Shown piece after piece: positions 36,844 to 45,497 of a stretch of 64,000 bases of DNA. Every line of letters begins with the position of its first letter. The stretch's first letter is position 1. Source of the DNA: Pseudomonadota bacterium (GTDB lineage Bacteria; Pseudomonadota; Gammaproteobacteria; Steroidobacterales; Steroidobacteraceae); the NCBI GenBank assembly GCA_023391815.1, contig JAEWAF010000040.1:35939-99938 (forward strand), written 5' to 3'. A program made the position numbers and the translations under genes. Under the pieces are notes generated by a model. That model saw only the letters and a program-made list of their open reading frames with translations, had not been told where the DNA came from and did not search any database.

Positions 36844-37512
36844 ATGCTCCACGTCGAGAACATCAGCAAGTCCTTTGCAGGAACGCCGCCGCGACGAGTG
36901 CTCGGCGGCGTTTCGTTACAGCTCGCGCCGGGCGAGTACGTCGCCATCATGGGCGAATCGGGCACCGGCAAATCCACCCTGCTCAACCTGATCGCCGGGC
37001 TCGATACGCCCGATGCCGGACGAATCTCGCTCGACGGTCAGGACATCGGCGCGCTCGATGACGATGCCCGCACGCGGTTGCGCCGGGCGCGCATGGGCTT
37101 CGTGTTTCAGGCGTTTCATCTGTTGCCGCACTTGAGCGTCGAGAGAAACGTCGCGCTGCCATTGGCGCTCAATGGTCGACAGGGGCGAGAAGCAGCCGAT
37201 CGCGTGCATGAGCTTTTGGACGCCGTCGGTATGTTGGAACGGGCCAACGCGTCGCCGTCGCAACTGTCTGGCGGCGAGATGCAACGTGTCGCAGTCGCTC
37301 GCGCGCTCGCGCATCGGCCGGCTCTGGTGCTGGCGGATGAACCCACCGGCAATCTCGATGCGGACTCCGCCGCTGAAGTGCTCGAGCTGCTGGCTGCACA
37401 ACTCAAGCGTGACAACGCCGCCGGCATTCTGGTCACGCATTCCGAGCTGGCGGCGGCGACGACGGATCGCATCCTGCAACTTTCCAGGGAAGGATTGGTC
37501 CCGCGACCGTGA
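36844..37512 (+). CDS. LolD/MacB-type ABC transporter ATPase
   Basis: This 222-residue ATPase has Walker A GESGTGKST (37-45), the Q-loop FVFQAFHLLP, the signature LSGGEMQ, Walker B LVLADEP and the H-loop TH. It belongs to the mechanotransmission group that partners FtsX-like permeases. Its stop codon overlaps the GTG start of the permease by 4 bases. With the following permease and AttH-like protein it matches the AttE-AttF/G-AttH arrangement. Confidence 0.94.
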   Translation: MLHVENISKSFAGTPPRRVLGGVSLQLAPGEYVAIMGESGTGKSTLLNLIAGLDTPDAGRISLDGQDIGALDDDARTRLRRARMGFVFQAFHLLPHLSVERNVALPLALNGRQGREAADRVHELLDAVGMLERANASPSQLSGGEMQRVAVARALAHRPALVLADEPTGNLDADSAAEVLELLAAQLKRDNAAGILVTHSELAAATTDRILQLSREGLVPRP

Positions 37513-40055
37513 TTGCGCCGCTGCTCATCGAGGCCGCGATCACCGGGCCGATGCGGCGCTCGCCTGGACGTACCTTACTCGCGGTGCTCGCCATCGCATT
37601 GGGCGTGGCGCTCGGGCTCGCCATTTATTTGATCAATCGCTCCGCGGCCGATGAGATTTCGCTGGCGGCGCGCAGCTTGTACGGGCTCGCCGATCTCGCC
37701 ATCGAGGGCGGCGCGGACGGATTCGATGAGAATTTATATCCGCGGGTGGCTCGCGTTCCGGGCGTCGCGGTGGCGAGTCCGGTGGTGGAGGTCGAAGCGA
37801 GGATCGTGGGGCTGCGTCGACCGCTGTCGTTGTTGGGCGTCGATGGCTTTCGTTCGCGCTTGTTACAGCCGGCGTTTGCAGCGGCCATCGCCAGCAGCGG
37901 TTCTGATAGCGACAGGTCCGGCGACGATGAACAAAGCTCCGATGGGTTCGACGATCGCTCGATCTTGTTGAGTGCGAGTGCGGCTCGTGACTTGCATCTC
38001 GATCGCGGCGATGTCGTCGAATTCCAGGTCGGCGTGAAGCGCGTGCGCTTGCGCGTCTCCGGCGTATTGCCGCCGGCGGCGCTGCAGGACTTCGGCGGGG
38101 TCGTCGATATCGCGACGGCTCAATGGGTGTTCGAGCGGCTCGGCAAGTTGTCGCGTATCAATCTGCGTCTCGCGACGGGATCGAGTCCGGAACAAGTGAA
38201 GTCCGCGCTCGAAGACATACTGCCGCCTTCCGTGCGCGTCACGACGCCGGGTCAAGCAACGGACGATGCCCTCCGGTTATCGCGCGCCTATCGATCGAAT
38301 CTCACGGCGCTGGCATTGGTGGCGTTGTTCACCGGCGGCTTCTTCGTTTACTCGACACAATCGCTGGCCGCGCTTCGTCGTCGTCGCGAATTCGCGGTGA
38401 TGCATGCGATTGGCGTGACTCGAACCGAGCAGCTCATGTTGATGCTCTCCGGGAGCGTGCTGGTGGGGGTGCTTGGCGCGGCACTTGGCATCGTGCTTGG
38501 CGTGATGATCGCGCGAATCGGATTGAGCGCGCTCGGTGCCGATCTGGGGGCTGGCTATTTTCGCGGGCTCGCGCCGGGCTTGAGGGTTCATATCGCTGAA
38601 GTCGTCGTGTTTTCGCTGCTCGGTATCGGTGTGGCAGTGGCGGGGGCGTTGCGGCCCGCGCTCGATGCGGCTGGCGTTCCGACGGCCAGTGCGTTGAAGG
38701 CCGGCGATGTCACCAGCGGTGAAATCCGCTCACATGGCTGGACGGTGTCGGTGCTGTTGGTGCTGGCTGCGCTGACCGTGAGTCTGCCGCCAATCGCGGG
38801 GCTGCCACTGCCGGGGTTCGTCGCAATTGCACTGTTCCTCATCGGCTGTGTCGTCGCGATGCCCGCAGTCGTGCGGTTCGTGCTACGACATGCGCCGCGC
38901 TCGCGTCGTCTTCCGTACGAGATCGCGATCGCGCAGATCGCCGGAACGGCGCGCTACGCGACGCTGAGCGTTTCTTCCATCATCGTGAGTTTCAGCTTGA
39001 TGGCCTCGATGGCCATCATGGTCACGTCGTTTCGTGACTCGCTCGATCAGTGGACGCAGAAAGTCCTGCCGGCGGATTTGTATGTGCGCGTCGGGTATGT
39101 GGGGCAGTCGTCTTATCTGGATGAGTCGTTAGCGCAGTCGATGGGGCGTGTGCCGGGCGTAGAGCACGTGGAGTACAACCGGTTCGCTCGCGTACAGCTG
39201 TCCGCCGATCGCCCGGCATTGACGTTGATCGCGCGCTCCATGAATCGCGATCATCCCGAGAAGACGTTGTGGATGATGAGCACGGCGAGCAATCGGATTC
39301 CGAGCGGTGCCGTGCCGGTGTGGATCAGCGAGGCGGCGTCCGATTTGTTCGCGATCAAGTCGGGCGATGAGATCAGGTTCGATCTCGCGGGTAAAACCGT
39401 TACGGCGTCCGTGCGAGGTGTGTGGCGCGACTATGAGCATCAGAATGGCGCCCTCGTGATGGGACGCGATGAATACATCGCTTTGACCGGCGACCGCGCG
39501 GTCAACACGGTCTGGTTCTGGCTCGATCGCGGGGCCGACCTCAGCAAGGTCGGCAATGCCATTCGCGATCTGATGCCGCCGGGCACGGATTACGACATGC
39601 GCACGCCGGGTGAGTTGCGCAAGTTGTCGCTCGCGGCGTTCGATCGCACGTTTGCGATCACTTACCTGCTGGAACTGGTCGCGGTGACGATCGGTTTGTT
39701 CGGCATCGCCGCCGGCATCAGCGCTCAAGTGTTGGCCCGGCGCAGCGAGTTTGGCGCGCTCAGACATCTTGGCTTCACACGCGGCCAGGTGGCGACGATG
39801 CTGGCGATCGAGGGGTCGGTGCTCGGCGCGCTGGGCGTGATCGTCGGGCTGATCGCGGGCACGGTCATCAGTTTGATTCTGATCTACGTCGTGAATCGCC
39901 AGTCGTTTCATTGGAGCATGGATTTGAGCGCGCCGATCGGATTGCTCTTCGGTTTGAGCATCGCGTTGATCGGCGCCGCTGCGTTGATCGCGGTGGTGAG
40001 CGGGCGGCAAGCCATGGGCGGCGAAGTCGTGCGTGCGGTCAGGGAGGATTGGTGA
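37509..40055 (+). CDS. FtsX-like ABC transporter permease
   Basis: This 848-residue permease consists of two FtsX/MacB-type halves, each with a large periplasmic domain. About ten transmembrane helices are visible, including NLTALALVALFTGGFFVYST and YLLELVAVTIGLFGIAAGIS. It starts at a GTG overlapping the ATPase stop codon. Such large two-lobed permeases do not import substrates. They act on periplasmic or outer-membrane lipoproteins or envelope components. It overlaps the downstream AttH-like gene by one base (TGATG). Confidence 0.92.
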   Translation: MIAPLLIEAAITGPMRRSPGRTLLAVLAIALGVALGLAIYLINRSAADEISLAARSLYGLADLAIEGGADGFDENLYPRVARVPGVAVASPVVEVEARIVGLRRPLSLLGVDGFRSRLLQPAFAAAIASSGSDSDRSGDDEQSSDGFDDRSILLSASAARDLHLDRGDVVEFQVGVKRVRLRVSGVLPPAALQDFGGVVDIATAQWVFERLGKLSRINLRLATGSSPEQVKSALEDILPPSVRVTTPGQATDDALRLSRAYRSNLTALALVALFTGGFFVYSTQSLAALRRRREFAVMHAIGVTRTEQLMLMLSGSVLVGVLGAALGIVLGVMIARIGLSALGADLGAGYFRGLAPGLRVHIAEVVVFSLLGIGVAVAGALRPALDAAGVPTASALKAGDVTSGEIRSHGWTVSVLLVLAALTVSLPPIAGLPLPGFVAIALFLIGCVVAMPAVVRFVLRHAPRSRRLPYEIAIAQIAGTARYATLSVSSIIVSFSLMASMAIMVTSFRDSLDQWTQKVLPADLYVRVGYVGQSSYLDESLAQSMGRVPGVEHVEYNRFARVQLSADRPALTLIARSMNRDHPEKTLWMMSTASNRIPSGAVPVWISEAASDLFAIKSGDEIRFDLAGKTVTASVRGVWRDYEHQNGALVMGRDEYIALTGDRAVNTVWFWLDRGADLSKVGNAIRDLMPPGTDYDMRTPGELRKLSLAAFDRTFAITYLLELVAVTIGLFGIAAGISAQVLARRSEFGALRHLGFTRGQVATMLAIEGSVLGALGVIVGLIAGTVISLILIYVVNRQSFHWSMDLSAPIGLLFGLSIALIGAAALIAVVSGRQAMGGEVVRAVREDW

Positions 40056-41155
40056 TGCGCTGGGTCGTCACGCAGATCGCGTCTCTCGCGCGCACGTGCA
40101 CCTCCTTGTTAGTTGCGACTCTCGTGGCTGCCGGCGCACGCGCCGACGTGGTTTCTCCAGCCGTCGTGCCGGGCTATCAGCTCGAGTTCCCGCGCGACGA
40201 GGGCAGCCATCCTGAATTTAAAACCGAGTGGTGGTACGTGACGGGCTGGCTCGAAGGCGCCGGCGGCGCGCCGATGGGATTCCAGCTGACGTTCTTTCGT
40301 TCCCGCACCGGGATCGACGACGACAATCCTTCGCGCTTCGCTCTACGCCAGGTGCTGTTCGCTCATCTCGCGATCAGCGATCCGAAGCGCGGCACATTGT
40401 TACATCACGAAAAGTCCGCGCGCTCCGGATTCGGTCTCGCTGCCGCGGAGGAAGGGGCGCTCGACGTTTACATGGACGACTGGCAACTGCGACGAGACGG
40501 CGATTCATACATTGCCGTCGCCAAGGCCAACGACTTGCAACTGGACTTGAAGTTGCAGCCGAAAGCGCCGCCCTTGCTTCAGGGCGACCGGGGTTTCAGT
40601 CAGAAAGGCCCGAATCCAAACTCCGCCAGCTATTACTACAGCCTGCCGCAACTTGACGTCACCGGACGGCTTGCCATCCAGGGCCAGGAGCAATCGGTAC
40701 GCGGCCTTGCTTGGTTCGATCACGAATGGTCCGGCGCCATCGTCGATGAGCGCGCGCAGGGCTGGGATTGGGTCGGGCTCAATCTCGATGACGGTGGCGC
40801 GCTCATGATGTTTCAAATGCGGGACGTTGCAGGCGGCAAACTCTGGGCCGCCGCCAAGTCGCGCGCTGCCGGTCCCAACGAAGGTGTTTCATATAAACCC
40901 GAGGCCGTGGAATGGAAGGCTGTGCGCTACTGGCGCTCGCCGCGCTCGGGTGTTCAGTATCCCGTCGAGTGGCAGGTGACGGTCGGCGATCGCGTCATTG
41001 CCTTGAAGCCGCTGATGGACGATCAGGAGAACGACGCTAGCGGCAGCACCGGCACGATCTATTGGGAAGGCGCTGTCCGCGCGTTCGAGGCTGGCAAGCC
41101 CATTGGTCGCGGTTATCTGGAAATGACCGGATATGCGAAGAAGATGCGGCTGTAG
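40055..41155 (+). CDS. AttH/CrtC-like lipocalin protein, exported
   Basis: This 366-residue protein has an N-terminal signal (TSLLVATLVAAGARAD) and the AttH/CrtC hydratase-like double-lipocalin fold. Landmarks are HPEFKTEWWYVTGWL near the N-terminus and GLAWFDHEWSG in the middle. In AttEFGH-type operons this is the secreted partner of the ABC permease. Carotenoid hydratase activity is a family relative, not a prediction here. AGGGAGGA precedes the ATG at 40055. A bidirectional terminator follows at 41226-41255. Confidence 0.9.
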   Translation: MRWVVTQIASLARTCTSLLVATLVAAGARADVVSPAVVPGYQLEFPRDEGSHPEFKTEWWYVTGWLEGAGGAPMGFQLTFFRSRTGIDDDNPSRFALRQVLFAHLAISDPKRGTLLHHEKSARSGFGLAAAEEGALDVYMDDWQLRRDGDSYIAVAKANDLQLDLKLQPKAPPLLQGDRGFSQKGPNPNSASYYYSLPQLDVTGRLAIQGQEQSVRGLAWFDHEWSGAIVDERAQGWDWVGLNLDDGGALMMFQMRDVAGGKLWAAAKSRAAGPNEGVSYKPEAVEWKAVRYWRSPRSGVQYPVEWQVTVGDRVIALKPLMDDQENDASGSTGTIYWEGAVRAFEAGKPIGRGYLEMTGYAKKMRL

Positions 41156-41225
41156 TTGTCACCATCGCTCTGAATGCGGCGCCGAGCACCGATGGCATCA
41201 TCACATTGAACCGATGATCTTGCTG

Positions 41226-41255
41226 ATCGGGGCGGCGACTCGTTGCCGCCCCGAT
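41226..41255. terminator. bidirectional hairpin terminator
   Basis: A perfect 11-bp stem (ATCGGGGCGGC with GCCGCCCCGAT, loop GACTCGTT) sits between the convergent AttH-like and rraA genes. The flanks are only moderately T/A-rich (TGATGCTTATTT on the plus side). Position and stability support termination for both transcripts. Confidence 0.7.
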
Positions 41256-41261
41256 TGATGC

Positions 41262-41744
41262 TTATTTCACCAACGCGCGGCGAGCGACGATGACGCCGTC
41301 TTCATCGGCGTATAGCCATTCGCCGGGACGGAAGGTCACGCCGCCGAAGCGAACGGCGATGTCGCGCTGACCTTCGCCGCGCTTGTCCGTCTTCATGGGG
41401 TGAGTGCCCAGCGCTTTGACGCCGATGGGCATGTCGGCGAGCGCGGCGGAATCGCGGACGCAACCGTAGACGACGATGCCGGCCCAACCATTGTCGACTG
41501 CTTTCTGAGCGAGCATGTCGCCGACCACGGCGCGACGCATGGAGCCGCCGGCGTCGACGACCAGCACGCGACCGTTGCCGGCTTCAGCAGTCAGTTCGCG
41601 CACCAGCGAGTTGTCTTCGAAGCATTTGATGGTGGCGATCCGGCCGCCGAACTGAAGCTGTCCGCCGAAGTCGCCGAACAGCGGCTCGCAGATGTCCAAC
41701 TCGTCGCTGAATTGATCGCAAAGATCGGCGGTTCTGATATCCAC
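41262..41744 (-). CDS. rraA: RraA-like regulator of RNase E activity
   Basis: This 160-residue protein has the RraA opening (ADLCDQFSDELDICEPLF), the GGxxQFGG loop (GDFGGQLQFGGRIAT), and VVDAGGSMRRAVVGD and YGCVRDSAAL motifs. In E. coli RraA is a trimer that inhibits RNase E. The same fold also occurs in aldolases, some of which are annotated as HMG aldolase, so the biochemical role is not certain. The start is a GTG at 41744. Confidence 0.93.
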   Translation of the reverse strand: MDIRTADLCDQFSDELDICEPLFGDFGGQLQFGGRIATIKCFEDNSLVRELTAEAGNGRVLVVDAGGSMRRAVVGDMLAQKAVDNGWAGIVVYGCVRDSAALADMPIGVKALGTHPMKTDKRGEGQRDIAVRFGGVTFRPGEWLYADEDGVIVARRALVK

Positions 41745-41892
41745 GGCTCGGCCTCGTCAGGAATGGGACGCGGCAGTTTGCCGCAGACCCGAGGGCCGGC
41801 GCGAGTGGGTAGGCACTGCGCACCCCTTGATAGCGGTGCCGGCGTTCGGCCGTCGATTGGCGGCCGGTCGCTCAGGATGCGTGATATCCGCG

Positions 41893-44001
41893 CTACTTCT
41901 TCTTGCCCAACAGGCGCGACAGCAGCGAATTGCTCTGCGGCAGCTTGCGCACGCCGCTTTCGGACAACTCGACTTCGCGCGCCTCTTCCATCAGCTCCTC
42001 GGCCAGGCTCTTCTTGAGCTGTTTGTGCTTGCCGGTGCTGCCGGCGCGGGTCGGCTCGGAACGCTTGGTGGCGGGGGCGGCCGACTTGGCCGCGGCTCGA
42101 CTGTCCAGCGCTTTGTGAACGCCGGTGGAGTTCAGCTTGAACGCACCCGTGGCGTTCGGTTTGAAGGCGCCGGTTGCGTTGGGCTTGAACGCGCCTGTGG
42201 CGCCGGGCTTGAACGTGCCGGTCGCAGAGCTCAGCGAGCCCGTCGCGTTCGGGCGGAAAGCGCCCGTTGCGTTGGGACGGAATGCACCGGTGGCCGACGT
42301 ATCGACTTCCATCGTGACGGTCGGCACGACTGGCGCGCGATTGGCGCGCGCGTTGTTGAACTCGACGACGTTGTTCTTCGGCTCGTCCGGCTCGGCACGA
42401 CGCGGCTGAGGCGCATCCTTGAAGCGCGCCTGCTCGGCGACGCTGATGCGCAGAACGGACGGGGAGGCGAAAAACGTCTTGAGATAGCCGGAGACCGCTT
42501 CGGCCGACACGGCTTCCTTGAAGAAGCCGAGGCGCAGCGAGTGGACGATCTTGCCGCTGCCCGCCGTGGCGACGGAATACAAACGATAGGCCTCGAAGAT
42601 ATCGAGGTGCGGCATGGTGTCCAGATTCACCGGCTGCTCGGACGCGGCGAGTTGAATCGCAAACCACTTCTCCTGCGCGTTGTCGTTCAGCTCTTCGCTG
42701 GTGAGCGCACGAATAGTCTGCGTGCTGTCGAGATTCGGGTGGGCATTCGACGAGTCGCGAACCAGCGGCGGCGGCACTTGCTTCGCAATCGGCGCGGCGG
42801 GCTTTGCAACGGGAGCGGCGGGCTTCGCGGGTGCTTCGATCTTCTTCGCGACGGGCGGCGCCGCAGGCTTCGCGGCGGTGGGCGTCGGCGCAGCGGCCAC
42901 TTTGTTTGTTAGAGCGGGCGCCGCAGCCGCTTTGTTTGTTACAGCGGGCGCGGCGGACTTGGCCGGCGGCTCGTCGTAAAGGTCCAGCTCGAAGGCATCG
43001 ACTTCCTCGATGTTGACGCCCTTGCCGACGTGATACGGCTCGTTCGATCCGTTCGACTTCTGCGCAGCGGCCGGTGTCGGTGCAGGATCGGAGAACGTCA
43101 GCGCAGGCACGCGCACGCTCGCGGCGGTGTCCAGCTTCGGCGGCACGACCACAGGTGCGGGCGGAGTGACGACTTTGCTTGCAGCGGACGCAGGCGGCGT
43201 CGGTGTGGTCTTGATCTTCAGCTTGCTGGTATCGAGCGCGGCGAACTTGCCGCTCAACAAACCAACGGCCAGCGGCTCCTTCGCCGGCGCGGAGGCGGCG
43301 GCAACGGGAGCAACGGGTGCGGGAGCGGGTTCATCGTTCCAGCTCATCTCGTCGAGGCCGAGGGCTTCGGTGAGCGCTTTGATCTTCGGCAACGAGGCGG
43401 ACGTGACCGCGGCCTTGGTCTCTTCGTCCGGCTCCCAAGTCATTTCGACGACTTCGTCCTTCGGCGCTTTGGCGGCGGGCTTCGCCGGTTGCGCGGCTTT
43501 CGCGGCCACCTGTGCGGGAGGTGCGGCCTTCGGAGCGGCAGCCGCAGCGACGGGCGCAGCCGCAGCTTTCGGAGCCTGCGCCGGCGCGGCGGGAGCCGGC
43601 GGCGGCGTGTTGACTACAGCAACAGTCGGACGCGGCGCAGGTGCTGGCGCCGAAGCGGGCAAGTAGCCGCGAGCGAAACGACGATCTTCATCGCTCAGGC
43701 TGGTGGTGAAGGCGGTTGGATATTGTTGACGAACGACGGTGAGGACGCGTTCAGCATGCGCTTCGTTCGTGAAGAAGCCGAGGCGCAGGCGATGCCGCGT
43801 GCGTCCATCCTCGACGCGGGCGACTTGATAAAGCTTGTAGTTCTCGAGGCCGGGAATGTTTCGACCGGTCGTCGACACCGGCGCGATCGACGCGCACAGG
43901 TTGATGACGAACAGCTGCGTGCCGCTCCCTGCGTTCTGGGAGACGAGCGGCGGCTGTGAGCTGTCCGGCTCGACATAGACCTTGCTGGTGTTGTCTTCCA
44001 C
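41893..44001 (-). CDS. large SPOR-domain protein under c-di-GMP riboswitch control
   Basis: This 702-residue protein has an N-terminal SPOR-like domain (about 28-112; FVINLCASIAPV, LRLGFFTNEAHAE). A roughly 330-residue Ala/Pro/Lys-rich low-complexity linker leads to a second SPOR-like domain (about 440-530; FAIQLAASEQPV, LRLGFFKEAVSAE). Eight tandem octapeptides of the type ATGAFKPN follow, and a basic C-terminal tail ends in SRLLGKKK. SPOR domains normally bind denuded septal peptidoglycan, but no signal peptide or transmembrane helix is visible here, so location is puzzling. The GTG start at 44001 follows GGGGAAG. A c-di-GMP-I aptamer lies about 170 bases upstream in the leader. Confidence 0.85.
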   Translation of the reverse strand: MEDNTSKVYVEPDSSQPPLVSQNAGSGTQLFVINLCASIAPVSTTGRNIPGLENYKLYQVARVEDGRTRHRLRLGFFTNEAHAERVLTVVRQQYPTAFTTSLSDEDRRFARGYLPASAPAPAPRPTVAVVNTPPPAPAAPAQAPKAAAAPVAAAAAPKAAPPAQVAAKAAQPAKPAAKAPKDEVVEMTWEPDEETKAAVTSASLPKIKALTEALGLDEMSWNDEPAPAPVAPVAAASAPAKEPLAVGLLSGKFAALDTSKLKIKTTPTPPASAASKVVTPPAPVVVPPKLDTAASVRVPALTFSDPAPTPAAAQKSNGSNEPYHVGKGVNIEEVDAFELDLYDEPPAKSAAPAVTNKAAAAPALTNKVAAAPTPTAAKPAAPPVAKKIEAPAKPAAPVAKPAAPIAKQVPPPLVRDSSNAHPNLDSTQTIRALTSEELNDNAQEKWFAIQLAASEQPVNLDTMPHLDIFEAYRLYSVATAGSGKIVHSLRLGFFKEAVSAEAVSGYLKTFFASPSVLRISVAEQARFKDAPQPRRAEPDEPKNNVVEFNNARANRAPVVPTVTMEVDTSATGAFRPNATGAFRPNATGSLSSATGTFKPGATGAFKPNATGAFKPNATGAFKLNSTGVHKALDSRAAAKSAAPATKRSEPTRAGSTGKHKQLKKSLAEELMEEAREVELSESGVRKLPQSNSLLSRLLGKKK

Positions 44002-44046
44002 GTTTCTTCCCCGACCCGTTGCGCCGCTGATCGCAGTGGACGCGCT

Positions 44047-44157
44047 TCAGAACCATCGGTCCGGGATCATTTCGGCGGGGAAGTGAGCGCGCGGATGCGC
44101 ATCGCGCTCGTTCACGGCGGCTTCGCTGTTTTCTTGTGTGGCGAAACCGTGCCGCAT
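44047..44157 (-). CDS. possible 36-codon leader ORF after the riboswitch
   Basis: A short frame (MRHGFATQENSEAAVNERD..., 36 residues) lies between the c-di-GMP aptamer and the SPOR gene on the same transcript. It covers the CTTCCCC segment that could pair with the SPOR Shine-Dalgarno. The ribosome binding site is weak and there is no recognisable family, so it may be chance. Confidence 0.25.
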   Translation of the reverse strand: MRHGFATQENSEAAVNERDAHPRAHFPAEMIPDRWF

Positions 44158-44167
44158 TATGTCGCGG

Positions 44168-44252
44168 CCCCGTGGCAACCCCGCTGTCTTAGGAAATGAA
44201 TCCGTTAGACCGGAAGCTTTGCGTCCTCGCCTTTCGGCGAGTTTGCCCAGTA
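44168..44252 (-). ncRNA. cyclic-di-GMP-I (GEMM-I) riboswitch
   Basis: On the minus strand the leader of the SPOR gene contains the conserved GEMM-I segments in order. They are GGGCAAAC, a stem CTCGCC-GAAA-GGCGAG closed by a GNRA tetraloop, GACGCAAAGCTTCCGGTCTAA, a variable P3 arm, and GACAGCGGGGTTGCC. This reproduces the aptamer consensus almost base for base, including the A-rich junction and the tetraloop receptor region. It is expected to bind c-di-GMP and alter expression of the SPOR gene. No poly-U terminator follows, so translational control is more likely. Confidence 0.92.
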
Positions 44253-44280
44253 AATCTAGCAATCGTCTTGGAACGATTCG

Positions 44281-44309
44281 ATCATCGACACCGACAAGGC
44301 ATAAGTCAA
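44281..44309 (-). promoter_or_regulatory. promoter of the riboswitch-SPOR transcript
   Basis: On the minus strand TTGACT (44309-44304), a 17-bp spacer and GATGAT (44286-44281) form a plausible sigma-70 promoter. The predicted start near 44274 is about 24 bases upstream of the first conserved aptamer base, which suits a riboswitch leader. Confidence 0.55.
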
Positions 44310-44409
44310 GCGGTAGGGTCGCTTTCAGCAGACAAGGGGATTGGCGACAAGTGAGCTGCTGCAATCACCTTGAGGTTATGTCTCATTTAGAAATCGACGA
44401 AGGTACAAA

Positions 44410-44745
44410 TCAGACGGCCATGCGCGTCCAGGCTTCCTTGCTGGCGCTCGCCGGCTCGCCCGCCATGATGCGTGGGGCGAGCTGAGAAACGATATGAACC
44501 TGCGCGGCGTCGGACAGGCCGAGTGCGCGCAGCGCGCCTTCCAGTCCTTCGATCAGCTGGCGACGCTCGTTCTCCGTCGGGCAACTATCGCGGGCCAGCG
44601 CGGCGAGCTCGTCGCCGACGCTCTCCAGGGTTTCCGCGATCGAGGGCGCGAACTCGCTCAGGTCGCCACGCAGCCGCGCGGCGAAACGAAACGAGTTGTA
44701 TGCGCACACGTACGCGCGATGTCTGAGCTTTAAATTCTTCAACAT
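44410..44745 (-). CDS. hypothetical helical protein
   Basis: This is a predicted 111-residue soluble helical protein. The ATG at 44745 opens MLKNLKLRHRAYVCAYNSFR. The rest is acidic and leucine-rich (LSEFAPSIAETLESVGDELAA), without signal peptide, membrane segment or known motif. It is upstream of the riboswitch promoter on the same strand. I do not recognise the family. Codon pattern and the lack of a better frame support it moderately. Confidence 0.55.
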   Translation of the reverse strand: MLKNLKLRHRAYVCAYNSFRFAARLRGDLSEFAPSIAETLESVGDELAALARDSCPTENERRQLIEGLEGALRALGLSDAAQVHIVSQLAPRIMAGEPASASKEAWTRMAV

Positions 44746-45012
44746 TCCCACCGCATCGGTCTCCCGGACGAGGTCACGGGCGAAAGTGTGAAGGGCGACA
44801 CGAATCGGGCGGTGTGCGCTGGATCGCAAAACGCCCCTGCATCCCGGCGTTGTATTTACGCCGCATTACGGATCAAGCACGTACACCCAAACTATTTTTT
44901 GCTGCGAAAATTTCACGCGCGCGCCGTTGACAATGAGCCACAGTCGTGATGCTGGGCGGGTGGCTAAAGATTCGCCACGCGAACAACGGGCGCGAGCGTG
45001 CGGCCGCGCTAC

Positions 45013-45312
45013 TTACGCCCGGCCCACATTGCGATCGGTGGGTGAATGGAAATATTCGCTTTCTTCGGCGAACTGGCGCATCAGCTTGCGCAGCTCTTCG
45101 ATCCGGCCCTCGGCGGTGCTGATCGGCTGGCACTCCTCGCACTCGGGATCCGAACAGGGTTGCCGCGAGTACAACCAGTATTGGACGGCGCCCGCCAGCA
45201 GGCCGTCGGCAATGTCCCAGATGTCGGCCTTGTCATCCGTGTCGGCGATTCGGTTGCCCAGATCGACGGCCTTGCCGAAGGCTTCGCTGAAGGGGTTGTC
45301 GGTTTCCTGCAT
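45013..45312 (-). CDS. conserved hypothetical protein with Cys cluster
   Basis: This 99-residue acidic protein has a central SRQPCSDPECEECQPI segment with three cysteines (C-x4-C-x2-C) that could bind a metal. It is predicted helical on both sides. There is no signal peptide. It is divergent from the next plus-strand gene. I do not recognise a named family. Confidence 0.7.
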   Translation of the reverse strand: MQETDNPFSEAFGKAVDLGNRIADTDDKADIWDIADGLLAGAVQYWLYSRQPCSDPECEECQPISTAEGRIEELRKLMRQFAEESEYFHSPTDRNVGRA

Positions 45313-45497
45313 GGAACGTCACTTGAGGCGCCAGCCGCCCGTTGCTCTCATTGAAGATGGCCCCATTGTAACGGCGTTGTGCCCCCTGACGAAGACTGTC
45401 ACGCCTTGAAGATGCGGGCGCCGGCTGGTCTACTGTCATAAAGCACCCGGCATCACTCCCACCCGCCGCAAGCGGGCGAATTCATTAGAGGTTTCAC

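Noticed and set aside
42121..42300. 24-bp DNA repeats in the SPOR gene as a separate non-coding repeat
   Set aside because: The period is exactly in frame and encodes the ATGAF(K/R)PN octapeptides with synonymous changes, so it is a protein repeat.
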